Shown: positions 23,500 to 35,241, numbered from the stretch's first letter. The stretch is 64,000 bases of DNA from Silene conica (GCA_029255685.2 CM055311.2:60353048-60417047), one strand, 5' to 3'. Notes: a model not told the origin generated them from the sequence alone. Program-made: numbers and translations.

Positions 23500-25910
23500 T
23501 TCGAAATTTTTCTATGCCACGATAAAAACAAGGCATCAGCAGCAAATCATTGGTTCTATCCAAGATTCTGTAGGTACTCATCAGACCAGATTGCAGCAAG
23601 TGGAGAAGGCCTTTATTGATTATTTTGTTCAGCAAATAGGGAACTCTGTTGAAACTGACAGTATAGTCATTGGTATTTTTGTGGGAGGTCCTTCTATCTC
23701 TGATACTGATTATGATAGCTTAACTCAGCCAGTATCTACTGCTGAGATAAGGGCGGCTCTCTTTTCCATAGATTCTAACAAAAGCCCAGGGGTTGATGGG
23801 TTCTCTTCTGGCTTCTATAAAGCAGCCTGGGGGACTGTTCAGAGAGATTTTTGCAAAGCGATACATGATTTCTTTGTCACAGGTTTTTTTGCCAAAACAG
23901 GAAAATGTCACTGTTGTTCATCTCATTCCAAAAAAAACAGTGGTGTCCACTGTCAAAGACTTCAGGCCCATTTCCTGCTGCACAGTCATTTACAAAACTA
24001 TTAGCAAAATCATTGCCAATAGAATGGTTCACATAATGCCACTTCTAGTTGGCCCAGAGCAAGCAACCTTCATCAGGGGTAGGAGTCTTTTTGATAATGT
24101 GGTGCTAACTCAGGCTCTAATCAAAGGTTATGGACGGAAAGGGATTTCACCTAGATGCTTACTGAAGGTGGATATCAGTAAATCTTTTGATACTTTACAG
24201 TCGGCTTTCATTAAGCAAATGCTTATTTGTTTCCATTTCCCTCCAATGTTTATCAAATGGATCATGGGTTGTATAAGCGGATCTTGGTTTACTATTAAGA
24301 TCAATGGTCAGAATGGTGGTTTCTTTAAAGGGAATAATGGAGTAAGGCAAGGGGACCCTCTTTCCCCTTACTTATTTGTATTGAGCATGAAAATTTTGTC
24401 AATACTGAGGAAACTTTGAAAATCTCGAAATGTATCCTATCATCCTAAATGTTCTAAGATTGGCCTTACTCATTTAACCTTTGCAGATGACCTCATGATT
24501 TTCTGCAAAGGCGATCTACCTTCCATTCAGAAAGCTACTGACTATCTGCATCTTTTCTCAAAATGGTCTGGTCTTAAAGCCAATCTGAAGAAGACAGACA
24601 TCTACCTAGGAGGAGTAGCAGCTGAGGTTAAGTCTCTTATCTTGACTGAAATAGGGATAACTGAAGGAACCTTCCCCTTCCGTTATTTGGGCATTCCTCT
24701 CCATCATTCAAGACTAACAAAAAGTAATTATGATGTGCTCCTTAATAAGCTTCACTTGCTCATTCAAAGAGTGGCACCCATAGTCTTTCTTATGCTGGGA
24801 AACTTTAGACCATACAGACTGCAATTTTTGGAGTCAATAACTTCTGGTGTTCCAGTTTAAAGCTCCCTCACAATATCTGCACTGATATTGATAAATGTTG
24901 TAGGCAATTTTTTGGGGTGAAAGTAATGCAAAAGAAGAATGGTGTTCAAAAGTTGGTCGTCCATTTGTGCCCCATTGATAGAAGGAGGTTTTCAAGTTAA
25001 AAATCTAATAGCATGGAACAGAGCTAGCTTGATCAAACAACTATGGCAAATTGATAAGTTGCATTCAAGTATATGGACAAAATGGCTGCATTCCTATGTT
25101 ACTCCCCTGGATCAAATATGGGGCATTGCAATCTCATGATAATCATGCTGATAGTCTAAGGAGCATAGTTCAGGTCAAGAACTGGTTAATTCTTACCGTT
25201 GGCAGTACTGAAGCAGCTCAAAATTTGATCAGAGATTGCACTAAAGGAGGAAAGCTTTCCATAGAACTTGTGTATGAGGCAATTCGCCCAAAATTCCCAG
25301 AGACTGGCTATCAGAGGTCAATCCATAGAGGTCTTTATCTTCCCAGACATAAGGTTACCCTTATGTTAGCAGCTCAGCATAAACTACCAAACGGTTGATC
25401 AACTAATGCGCAGAGGTAGTATAATGGCAAACATATGTATTCTTTGCAAGAGTGCAGCTGAAAGCTCTTCTCATTTGTTCTTTCAATGTTCCTTTTCACA
25501 ACAACTCCTTGCTAAAATCAAAGCCTGGACAGCAATGCATACTCTTCACATAGATTTGAGCTCATTGCTAAACTGGATTGATGGCAGGAGAATGAGAAAG
25601 CACTGGATCAATAAATGGCTAAAAAGTTGTATTGGTGCCTTGGTTTATACCATTTGGTCTGAAAGGAACAGACGGCTCTTTGGAGGACAGGAAAGAAGAA
25701 TTGAGAGTCTTTTGCGAGACATACAGTTCATAGTTACCATTCTCACCCTGAATAGGAATTCAAAAGTAACCGAAGAGGAGATGTTAAGCAAATTGAGTAC
25801 TACAAGTTAGTTTTCTTTTTGCTTAGAGGATTTACTTTTGTAAGAACTCTCTTGTATTCCGATTTTCTGAATATAATGAGAAAATACCTTCTTGCAAAAA
25901 AAAAAAAAAA
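23500..25910 (+). mobile_element. L1-type LINE, 5'-truncated, degraded
   Basis: Only the second half of a plant L1 reverse-transcriptase frame remains, read on the plus strand. It opens in the linker before the RT (IGSIQDSVGTHQT), then the RT itself with SPGVDGFSSGFYK (about 23785), VSTVKDFRPISCC (about 23940), FIRGRSLFDNV, GVRQGDPLSPYLF (about 24345) and FADDLMIFCKGD (24480). A zf-RVT region follows (CILCKSAAESSSHLFFQC, about 25440). A polyA tail occupies 25896-25910. The endonuclease is absent. The frame is broken at least four times (a frame change near 23890, a stop near 24417, further breaks near 24850, 25140 and 25400). The 5' junction has no clear target duplication. Confidence 0.92.
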
Positions 25911-26010
25911 CATCAGACCCTTAGTCCCAAAATGTTTTGGGGTCGGCTGACATGAATCATCCTTTGGAACCATCATGAGTGAACTCTCATCTCAACAAGA
26001 GAAAAAGAAA
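25911..26010 (+). mobile_element. SINE-like fragment after the LINE tail
   Basis: The block CCCAAAATGTTTTGGGGTCG followed by GCTGACATGAATC is the motif found in plant SINE 3' regions. Only this piece is present and its ends are not defined. Confidence 0.45.
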
Positions 26011-26160
26011 GAAAAAAAAAGCGGAAGTGGAGTGAAACAGAAAATGAAAGGCAAATGGGTTTTATAAAATGAATTGGCCAAAATGTTTGGCCAATTCAAT
26101 ATTGACGGAAAATATTATGGCATTAAAACGTAATAATAGATTATGAAATTAAAACGTAAT

Positions 26161-26650
26161 AAAAAGTTTGACCAATTCAAGTTTGACGGAATTAATACGC
26201 AATATAAATTTATGGAAAAGATTCTGTCAATCTTTTAATTCCGTCAATCTTTTCCACAATTGCGTATTAATTCCAACTACGATTGTCAACGGAATATATG
26301 ATATGATTGTGAACGGAATCTCAAACCACTTACGTTATAATCTTTTCCATGATTACGTTTTAGGCAAATTTATAGAATACAAAATTTGATTAATGTTTAA
26401 AAAATTTAAACCATGTATTATAGGCAAATTTAAAGAATACAAAATCAGGTATTATAGGCAATTGTTTGCCTACTAGTGCGATATAAAGTGTAAATTAGAC
26501 GAAATCGCAATACATTACGTTTTAATTCCAAATTTAATTTAATAATGACTGATTTCTCCTATAATCATGTGGACGTTGATTCAATAATCTCAATATCATA
26601 TCAAATATTCATGATTTTGCATCACGGAATCTTAATAAATTACGTTCATA
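26161..26650 (+). repeat. Diverged direct repeat right of the LINE
   Basis: Partner of 22927-23345 in the same orientation. By eye roughly four bases in five match over the aligned blocks. Confidence 0.7.
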
Positions 26651-27211
26651 TACATATTTTTATTTTCTTTAAAAATATTCTAACTAATTAATAATTAGGA
26701 GTCATATCCTTTTACCATAAAAGGAATAAAAATTCTTGGCTTCCTATTGGCCGGTGAAATTTATGAGTGAAAAACCATTAATTTATGTGGGCCCCCACTT
26801 TATTTATATATTTAATTATTCTTTCTCCTTCCATAAATTAATTGATGTCCTTTCCGACACGAATTCTGGAAATTTTCTTATAGCGTCGGAAAGATATATC
26901 TCGCTACAAATCATAAAAATATATTTATAAATCTCATATTAGATTTATGTCATATAAATTAATAATTCTCTTTTCACTTGCATTTCAAACATTTGTTTAA
27001 TATATATGGGTGTATTTTAATAAACATATGAAATCCAAATGAACGGAAAAACATTTATATTTTACTCCGTATACAGTTGAAACGAGTCAATAAAAAAATA
27101 ATTGTCATCAATTTTGTGAGTTCTTATTGCTAATATTCTTAATTAGTTTCTTATGACGTGCTACAACTCGGCTAAGTATCATCACCTCAGTATCGCATCA
27201 ATTAATATATA

Positions 27212-27251
27212 TGTCAACCCGTGCATATTTTTTGTACGGGTACAAAACTAG
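27212..27251 (+). mobile_element. Helitron 3' end
   Basis: Hairpin CCCGTGCA...TGTACGGG at 27218-27240, then TACAAAA and CTAG, followed by T. This is the textbook Helitron 3' terminus. The likely owner is the sequence containing the 26161-26650 repeat. Confidence 0.8.
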
Positions 27252-28560
27252 TTAATCCAGTTTCTAAGCATTCAGAAAAAAAATCCACTTACTCCTACAC
27301 CTATTTTTTTCCAAAACTCATTTGTATACATTGGCTCAAAGTATACCAAGTTCAACAAAATCAAACTCGAGGATCAGTACATCAATATCCCAAGGTCATC
27401 CGCGGATGGGAACGTCCTGATTTGTACAGCAAAAAATTCGCCTTATTCGCTATTAATGTCATTTTAATGGATGATAAAGTTTGTTTTTTCTTTAAATTCA
27501 CGTTTTTTATTACAATACAAAACCAATTAAAGATGTATTATTTCTTGACATTCCGAAATTCTGAGCTTTCTAGAGTTCAAATTAACATGTAATGTATCAG
27601 CATGATGAAGAGAAGTTAAATATATGATTTTGAAGATATTCGAATTAATTTTTCAGGGTTTTGGTTGAATTTGGGGATTTTGATGGATTGAGACTGCAGT
27701 GGAAGAGAGGGTTGCGAAAGGAGAAGGCCAAGTAACGTCGTTTAGTGGAGCAAGGTTTTGTGTAAAGTAACATTAATACACTGATAGATGTAGCATTCTA
27801 ATTCACACTAACGGTACAAAAAGATCCAATTTTAAGCATAATTAACAAAAGATTAGCAGCAAAACAAAAGAACTACCTACAGATGTGAGCAAAATCATAT
27901 ACAATTACAATCAAATCACCCTCTTGAACACCAACTTCACTCAACTTTTCATCATTTTCCATCTCCTTTCCATCAAACAAAAGCTCATATTGATGTAACA
28001 ATAGTAACATCGTCATTTAACTTTAATCAAACTCAAACTTTTACCATAAACACAACAAATAAAAACTTGCAATTATGGAATTTTCATTAATTATTTAATC
28101 ATAACTCGACAATGAGCGAAGCTTTGATATCTCCAACATGTAGAATAAAAATTGAAATTAAAATCACGGTTATTGGGGCAAGACGTTGATCTTCATGAAA
28201 TTGGGGGAATTTACTTGAATTGAAACCGAAATGGAGAGATATACGCCTTTACCGGACAAAAAGATAAAGAGGAAGGAAATGGATGTTTGGTCAGGAGTTT
28301 TTGGATTACAAAAGAGAATTAGAAAGGGAAAGAGAGGATGTATTGATACACATAGAGAAAGTGGGATAACGTGTTTTATTATTATTAATATTTTATCTTA
28401 GCTTATGTAGTGATTCATTCGGAAACGCAACCCATATACAAGTTACTATAATATTACCAATTATATCATTATAAGTATAAACATAAAATCTACTCATAAC
28501 TTTAGTTCATAATTGTACTTCAAATATAAATATTTGAAACATATTTTTATTAGCAAGTTT
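27252..28560. other. AT-rich stretch, no gene
   Basis: No supported frame or element end. It lies between two Helitron 3' ends and may be the interior of the second one. Confidence 0.4.
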
Positions 28561-28565
28561 TATCA

Positions 28566-28674
28566 CCGTCCGTGCAGTGCACGGGTTCAAAAAGTAGTTT
28601 ATGAATATAAATATAGGTCAAATTTCTAAGAAAACATAGAATCATCCCGTGTATTGCACGGGTCACGAAACTAG
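28566..28674 (+). mobile_element. Two successive Helitron 3' ends
   Basis: The first is decayed: hairpin CCGTGCAGTGCACGGG near 28569-28585, then GTAG instead of CTAG. The second is clean: CCCGTGTATTGCACGGG at 28646-28662 and CTAG at 28671-28674, followed by T. Confidence 0.75.
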
Positions 28675-28675
28675 T

Positions 28676-29370
28676 TAATTTATTAAATTACCAAGAAATG
28701 TACTTTATAGAAATGAGTCAATTTTGCAATTGGCTTAGCGTAAGAAAAAATTAGTGACTTTATTTATCTAGCCATTTTCCTTTTTAAGAATTAAATAAAT
28801 ATATTTATAGACAACAACTTACGCTAATTTCTTTTCAAGTTGGGGAAAAATATATGCATAAATTTTATAATATTATTAAGTATTGAGCTATTACTCATGT
28901 TACCAAATTTATTTATTATATAGAGTTATACTTTAGTTGATTGATCCAGTCTTTAAACTTAGTTTATTCTCATAATTTGTACGTGATTTACACGTTCTAT
29001 AAGTAAAAATAACTTTTTCTATAGTATCAATTGTCGGAAGTTTTATTTATATTGAATATGCAAATATTTGTCGTTTCGTTAAGAATAAACTAAAGACAAT
29101 GTACTACTAAAGTACTAAATATCTTGACAAATCACTATACAAACAAAAAAACATTATAGGTAAACATAATTCCTATAAACATTATACTAATTTAAAGCAA
29201 AAAAACAACGGTACCATAAAAAGTGGATATGCACGATTAATCAATTATATTATATATTATTAGTGTCAGAAGTCTTTAAGTCTTGTGATATGGTTGTTTT
29301 TTTATACCACGATCATTAAACATGATTTTGCGTTCCAAAGACCAACTGAAAATGAAATTTCCAAAAACTT
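28676..29370. other. AT-rich stretch, nothing recognised
   Basis: No frame, repeat or element boundary that I can support. Confidence 0.4.
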
Positions 29371-29377
29371 CGACGGA

Positions 29378-29506
29378 CATACGGTCTCTCAATAGCATTA
29401 GTGAGAGACATCTCACATGATGGGTGAGGGACCCACTGATGTTTTTGTTTCTCTATCATGTCTTCACTAAATTAGTGAGAGACGGTCTCTCACGAGACCT
29501 ACTAAA
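29378..29506. mobile_element. Small MITE with GAGAGAC-type arms
   Basis: ACGGTCTCTCA at the left and GTGAGAGACGGTCTCTCACG at the right are complementary, with a further GTGAGAGAC block inside. It is a hairpin-forming miniature element of about 130 bp. Confidence 0.55.
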
Positions 29507-29739
29507 TGAAATTAGCATAAACAAAGTTAATAGAGAACCATTTTTAAGAAGATTATGTACGATTCAGAAAATCAAAATCACACAAAAAAAAAAGTTCAAT
29601 AAAAACTATATAATATATACCAACATTATCTTTCATTTTACTCAAGGCCAGGGTAAGAACCCTCCTCGTTTTAAATTTGTGTAGGTCCTTCATTAGTAAT
29701 TCATCTGCCAAATATTATATATTTAAATCAATAACATTC

Positions 29740-29865
29740 TAAAAACATTTTTCTGAAATATCAATAAAAAATCTACGATAATAAACTACTCCGTATCAAA
29801 TATGGAAATATGCACCCTCACCCAAACCCCTCACCCACGATAAAAACATTTTTCTGAAATATTCA
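29740..29865. repeat. Filler-like duplicated blocks at the left TIR boundary
   Basis: AAAACATTTTTCTGAAATAT occurs at about 29742 and 29845. The block ACCCTCACCCAAACCCCTCA occurs at about 29815 and again inside the element at about 29964. The boundary therefore contains copied patches. Confidence 0.75.
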
Positions 29866-29994
29866 TCGCAAAAGGTCGTCGACGTTTTATAACAAATCGT
29901 CGACGTAATTTAAAAAAAAGACTCAAACTACCCTTTAGCTCACAAAACCTCACAAATTCAAAAACCCTCACCCAAACCCCTCACCCACCACATA

Positions 29995-30110
29995 AACGCC
30001 GACCACCCACCGTACCACCACCGCAGCACCACCACCAACACCGCAGGACCCACCACCACCGCAGCACCACCAACACCGCACGACCCACCACCACCGCACC
30101 ACCACACGCA
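29995..30110. repeat. CCACCACCG-type short repeats
   Basis: Imperfect repeats of CACCACCACCGCAGCACCACC near the start of the TIR element, in the position of its leader. Confidence 0.8.
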
Positions 30111-30409
30111 CGGTTGACGTTAGTTTTCCTTTTTTTTTTTAATTACTCTTGTTAGTTTTAATTAATGTTGTTGTATTTGTTATTCTTGTTATTGTTGAGG
30201 TTAATTATGTTAGATTTGTTAGTTCTAGTGTTAATTGTTAATGTTTTTTGTGTTTTTTTTATTTTTGTTAATTTTAGGGATTTTGATTCAATTTTTGTGC
30301 TATTATTGTTTGTTGTTGTTGTTGTTGTTGTTGTTGATGTTAGTTAGATTGTTGTTAGAATTAGATTTGTTCTAAGTTGAATTTTGAATCAAAAGCCGAA
30401 TGTGGGGGT

Positions 30410-30735
30410 TAGGTTAGAAAAGATCCGAAAGGGGTGGTGGACGTGTGTGTTACACGTCTAAGGTAGGGTGGCACGTGAGTTGTTCACGTCTAAGGTAGGG
30501 TGAGACGTGAGGGATTGACGTCTAGGGTAGGGTGGGACGTGAGGTGGGGGCGTTGGTGGGGGGATTGGACGTGGGATAGGGGCGTCGGGGGGGGGGGATG
30601 GAACGTGGGTTGGGGGCGTTGGTGGGGGGATGGAACGTGGGGTTGGGGTGGCTAGGGTGGGTTGGGACGTGGGGTTGGGACGTTGGAGGGGGGTATGGAC
30701 GTGGGCTTGGGGTGGCTAGGGTGGGTTGGGACGTG
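30410..30735. repeat. G-rich imperfect tandem repeats (GGACGTGGG)
   Basis: Units of 30-45 bases containing GGACGTGGGGTTGGGG and GGCTAGGGTGGGTTGG repeat about eight times in the presumed first intron or leader of the PMD gene. Confidence 0.8.
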
Positions 30736-30855
30736 GGTTAAGGGTTTAGGGTTTAGGGTATAGGTAGGGTTTAGGGTTTAAGGTTTAGGGTTTAGGGTTT
30801 AGGGTTTAGGTAGGGTTAGGGTTTAGGGTTTTTAGGGTTTAGGGGGTTTCCTCGG
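30736..30855. repeat. Interstitial telomere-like TTTAGGG repeats
   Basis: About fifteen copies of TTTAGGG, some degenerate (TATAGG, TTTAAGG), run directly into the PMD gene's upstream region. TTTAGGG is the common plant telomere unit. Confidence 0.88.
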
Positions 30856-30986
30856 GTTTATTTTTACGCTTAGGCCGTATATTTTCAATTTTAATAGTTA
30901 AAATTTCTTATTTTAGTTTTTATTATTTTAGTTTTTTATGACAATTTGTTTAATTATATTAATTTAACGTTATTGTAATCTCGTAA

Positions 30987-32959
30987 ATGCAGATGTTTTA
31001 CAATGAGGATGATATCATGTCTGCGATTGGCCGTACCGCAGGCCGAAAAGTGACGGGATCTAAGCGTCGTGTCCCGATAGCATCACAACCAGCAGCAGCG
31101 CCACGGGCTGGTAGGGGAGTTAGGGATAGGGGTAGGGGTGGGGGAAAGGGTCTCCTAATAAGGTCTCCCGACCCTACTCCCGAGGACGAGCTACAGCTAC
31201 CGAGGGCTTTTTTTAGAGACCGACTTAGTAGTTCGGAGGACGAGGAGGTGGAGCAGTTTAGGGTCGGGAGACAGGATGAGGATGATGATGATGATGTCGA
31301 GGTTGAGGAGGAGGAGGAGGAGGAGCACGACTCCCAGTTTTTGGACGAGGAGGCAGCCGATCGACCAGTTAAGGTGATCGTACGTGATGGTAGCGGCCGA
31401 TATAGGCCATTTGTGGAGGGTGGTGCCTCTAGTAGCACGGGCGGGAGGAAGAAGACTCCGGATCTTTCCTGGCGTCTACAGGGTCCGGTTGAGGGGGGGC
31501 CGTCTGTACTTAGTGTCCTACGTAGCTTCGGTGGCCACGTAGCTCGCAGTAGTTGGACGGATGAGGGGAGCGCGAGATAGTGGATCACGTGTTACGAGAG
31601 GCCGGGAGCTATGGAGAAGATGAGTAAGTTGAGGGTCCGCTCTTCGGTTATGGATAGAGTTGGCGAGAGCGGGCTTGATCATCTTAGGACCTCATTGACC
31701 ACCGGGTTGGATGAGAACCTTATCAGTGCGTTCGTCGAGAGGTGGCAGCCGGACACCAACACTTTCCACATGCCGTTTGGTGAGATTACGATACTGTTGC
31801 ACGACGTTCACAGGATCCTCGGCATATGGGTGGATGGCGCTAGGGTTATGGACGAGGGTACGAGGGCGGAGATTGGTCTGAAGGGGAAGTTCGCGGCCTT
31901 GTTTGGCATCGACGTGGCGGCCGTGACTACACCCCTTTACAGGAGTGGGGGGATTTTGGTGAGGAAGCTGATGGATGTCGCGGAGAAGGGGAGCCAGCAA
32001 GACTCCCTACGGGCGTACATGATGTTGTTGGTTGGACAGACTTTGTTCACCGACAAGTCCAGCGATCGGGTTGTCGCTTGTATGTTGCCGCTGTTTGATG
32101 ATTTAGATGATATACGCGGAGGGGGGCCGCGACATTGGCGTACATGTACCGACAGTTGGGGATGGCTTCGCGTAGGGAGGCAGCTGGGGTTAGGGGTTGT
32201 CTGCCGTTGCTCCAGGCTTGGATATACGAGCATTTTTCGGCGTTCAGGCCTCACTCGGGATATTATGTTGAGGGACGACCACTTCTTGAGGCTTGGTCAC
32301 GAGTTCCTAGGTTTAGGGGAGATGCGGGGTTGTTGGAGCAGCACAGGCAGAGGTTGGACGGGCTGAGGGCGGAGCAGGTAACGTCGCTCCCTTACGGTGT
32401 TAGCCCATACAGGGGTTATCGGAGTACGCTCGACTCGGGGGTGATCAGGTTTTTGGATATAGTGGAGCCGTACCAGCCTGATAGGTGTCTCCGTCAGTTT
32501 GGCTATGTTCAGGATCACCCGAACCCTATGCGGGTCCCAGCTGCCGAGAGTCGTCCGGCGAAGCCGGCTCAGGTACAAGCTGTCGTACGGTGATGCTGGT
32601 GATTTGGATTGGGTTTGAGAGAGGCTGAGATTCCGTTGAGACATCGTCATGACCGGGCTTTAATGCCGTTTCAGTGTGATCCACTGTACATTAGTTGGTA
32701 CAAGAAGATTTCTCACCCATACTTCTACCCCCCTGCACGCCGTGTTCAGATGCGCTCACCCCCTTTCCCCGAGGAGCCGGAGGTTGGCCGGGCTCTTAGC
32801 CGTCATTTCTCGCAGATCTATAGTCAGGATCCCGACCAGAAATGGTCGTACGTGCGACGCTTGGTCGATGATATGGAGCGGTTCTACATAACGAAGGATG
32901 ACGCTGAGGATGTTCCTGCTGATGATGATGATGAGGAGGAAGATGATGTAGTTTACTAG
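30987..32959 (+). pseudogene. Plant mobile domain (PMD) protein gene, broken
   Basis: Transposon-borne relative of MAIN/MAIL-type PMD proteins. A TGCAG acceptor directly precedes ATG at 30993. The N-terminal 195 residues are basic then strongly acidic (Asp/Glu runs). After an in-frame TAG at 31578-31580 the same frame continues with the PMD signature: LISAFVERWQPDTNTFHMP, FGEITILLHDVHRILGI, then MLLVGQTLFTDKS. The frame changes near 32115-32130, after which AYMYRQLG and LQAWIYEHFSAFRPH continue the domain. It changes again near 32575. The tail ends in an Asp/Glu run at 32959. So there is one nonsense codon and at least two frameshifts. PMD function in transposons is unknown; host relatives act in chromatin silencing. 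Confidence 0.8.
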
Positions 32960-33200
32960 TTTTGTTATGCTTGGACTTTATTTGTTGTCTTATGTACGGA
33001 CTATTTTATTTTTCTTGTGACTTCTTTATTAGTTTATTAGTTTTTTTATGCATATTTTAATATTTATTAGAACTCATAGCTTACATCGGACATGAACAAA
33101 AGCACATAAAACATAAATCGTAACTAAAATTTGATGAAAACATAGAATACATTAGACATTAACGAAAACACATCAAACATCAAATACAAGTTTACAATAC

Positions 33201-33734
33201 TTAATTATCTTCGGATGACGAAGATGAAGAATCCAGATCTCCTTCGTAATCTCCAGCTTCAATTACTTCAGGTTGACTAGCCACGTAATGATCATAAAAC
33301 ATTAAAATGCGTAGACGAACATTACCTAGATTGAATACTCTACCGGCACACAAATCAGATAGTGTTGCGTAGTCTATCAAGTTTAGTATACGCTCAATGT
33401 AGACAAGGAAATCGCTTCTTAACTTGTGGAACTCCCACATCTTCTCAGTTACAATCTCATCAGTAACTTCATCGTCTGGAACAACCGGACTGCGGAGGGG
33501 GTTACCGTGTAGGATGCCAAAAAGGTTGGCAATTGGAGGATGTTCTACCAGGTCCCAGACAGTGTCACTCGGAATGACTAATTCAAGGCGAGAAACTAGC
33601 ACTGGGAACTGCGTAGTTATAAGATCGATCCTTAGCTGATAGGCTCTGTTTTTTTGCACGTTTGTGAGAGTCATCTTAAAAGTATTGATTTTAGTAGTGA
33701 ATGAGATTGTGGTTTTTGCGATTACAATCAACAT
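33201..33734 (-). CDS. Short convergent frame in the PMD element, unknown
   Basis: An intact 177-codon frame ending about 240 bases past the PMD gene, tail to tail with it. The start is probably internal (KMTLTNVQKNRAYQLRID), since the first 20 residues are Ile/Thr-rich. The body is predicted helical with no cysteine pattern or known motif, and the C-terminus is acidic/serine-rich (EGDLDSSSSSSEDN). Its presumed promoter is the palindromic block at 33840-34090. I do not recognise the family. An intact frame beside a broken one suggests either selection on it or chance in a short gene. Confidence 0.5.
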   Translation of the reverse strand: MLIVIAKTTISFTTKINTFKMTLTNVQKNRAYQLRIDLITTQFPVLVSRLELVIPSDTVWDLVEHPPIANLFGILHGNPLRSPVVPDDEVTDEIVTEKMWEFHKLRSDFLVYIERILNLIDYATLSDLCAGRVFNLGNVRLRILMFYDHYVASQPEVIEAGDYEGDLDSSSSSSEDN

Positions 33735-33844
33735 GAAAAGCAGTATTTATAAGAAGTCATAGTACAACGGTAACATTTTGAAATTATAACGGTAACATTT
33801 TGAAATTTGAAATCACAACGGTTACAATGCAAATCAATAACTTG

Positions 33845-34085
33845 AAAACCGGCCGTCCATGCATGGTATGGACGTGAATAGTACACGTCCAAACCATGCA
33901 TGGACGTGTACTATTCACGTCCATACCATGCATGGACGTCCAGGATTAACGTCCATGCATGGTATGGACGTGAATAGTACACGTCCACACCATGCTAGGA
34001 CGTGAATAGTACACGTCCATGCATGGTTTGGACGTGTACTATTCACATACGGCCAGTTTTGCCGTCCATTCCACGCTAGGACGGC
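33845..34085. repeat. Subterminal palindromes CCATGCATGG / GGACGTG
   Basis: CGTCCATGCATGGTATGGACG and the block GGACGTGAATAGTACACGTCC recur in both orientations at least six times. Such subterminal repeats often bind a transposase in TIR elements. Confidence 0.85.
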
Positions 34086-34510
34086 CAATTTTCAAGTCTA
34101 ATTCAAAATTTCGATTGAGTTCAAATCTTCTATTCTATGCCTTCTACGATTAATTCAACCTAATTTCAAGTATAAGGCTTAAACATGTAATTCAACAAAA
34201 ATTAATTGAAAACAAAAAATTTAAGATTTAAGTTATTATCGATGAATCGTTGTCGTTGTTTGACATTAAATCGTTGTCGTTATATGATGTTGATGTTCGA
34301 TGTTGAAACCGTTTTTTTGGAATTTACGTTGTTTTTGTTGTTTTTGTTTCAGAGAATAAAAGGTAGAGAGAGAGAAAAAAAAGGGCAAGAGTTGTCTTTT
34401 TTTAAAAAAACGTCGACGATTTTTCGCAAAACGTCGACGACCTTTCGCAACCCCCTAAAACAAATAGGAGTATTAACAATTAAATTTATTGACCACTTTT
34501 GTATATGTGA

Positions 34511-34545
34511 ACTAGTTTTGTCCCCGTGAAAATCACGGGCTTATT
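34511..34545 (-). mobile_element. Helitron 3' end, minus strand
   Basis: On the minus strand the hairpin CCCGTGATTTTCACGGG (34523-34539) is followed after seven bases by CTAG (34512-34515) and T. The body should lie to the right but its 5' end was not found. Confidence 0.7.
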
Positions 34546-35241
34546 ATGGACATCGTTGTTTTTATTATTAAAAGTAATGTCTCGCGAGATAGGAGAAATG
34601 ATGCTTTTTGAGCTCCGGGACAAAAACGCATGAACACCAAAAGGCGGAAGCGGGCGATATTGTAATATCAAAGGGACAAATGAGGCTTTTTAAAAATGAA
34701 AAAAAATATGAAAATTGTTGTTATCTCTAGCTTGCAGGTCACCATTAAGAAAATTGTTGTTATCTCTATTAGTGAGAGTGTTAGTGTGAGATTAATGTAT
34801 TAATGTAAGTTTGGTCCGTCTATTATAGTGTATTTGATATCAAATCATTAAAAGCTATCAACAAAATTGGTGAATATGAAACATGATAGTGCTTATATTT
34901 ATCAGGTACAATTTGTGAACTTCACTATTTGGACGATATTCATTTTAAAACCAAATATATGGGGGGTATGGACGACAAGTAGGGATGGCAACGGGCTGGA
35001 TCTGGATAAGGACCAATAGAATCCAGATCCAGTTCCTTTTTGTGACAGTACGATCCAGATTCGACACGGATCCGGCGGGTCCAAAATGGTCAGATCCTGA
35101 TCTGGACCCTGCGGATCCGAGTAGGATCCGGGTTATCCACGGGTCCCATGTAAAAAACAAAAAACAAAAAAAATTGAATTGACACATTTGGCGGCCTTAA
35201 ATCTCTATATATGTTTTCCATCTTCATAGTGTCAAATAAGT

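Larger units (their letters stand above)
29866..34450 (+). mobile_element. TIR DNA transposon carrying a plant mobile domain gene
   Basis: Left end GCAAAAGGTCGTCGACG and right end (reversed) GCGAAAGGTCGTCGACG start inverted repeats of about 50 bp, each with two CGTCGACG palindromes. Inside, in order: a CACC-rich leader, a G-rich imperfect tandem region, TTTAGGG repeats, a broken PMD gene (plus), a convergent short frame (minus) and a palindrome-rich subterminal block. No transposase motif was seen, so it looks non-autonomous. PMD genes are known from MULE-related elements; the superfamily here is not proven, since I found no clean target duplication. Confidence 0.75.

Noticed and set aside
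23541-25920. CATCAG on both sides as a LINE target duplication
   Set aside because: The left copy lies in conserved LINE coding sequence and six bases are too few.
30998-31588. 196-codon minus-strand Ser-rich frame
   Set aside because: Antisense of the acidic part of the PMD gene, where GAG/GAT runs read as Ser.
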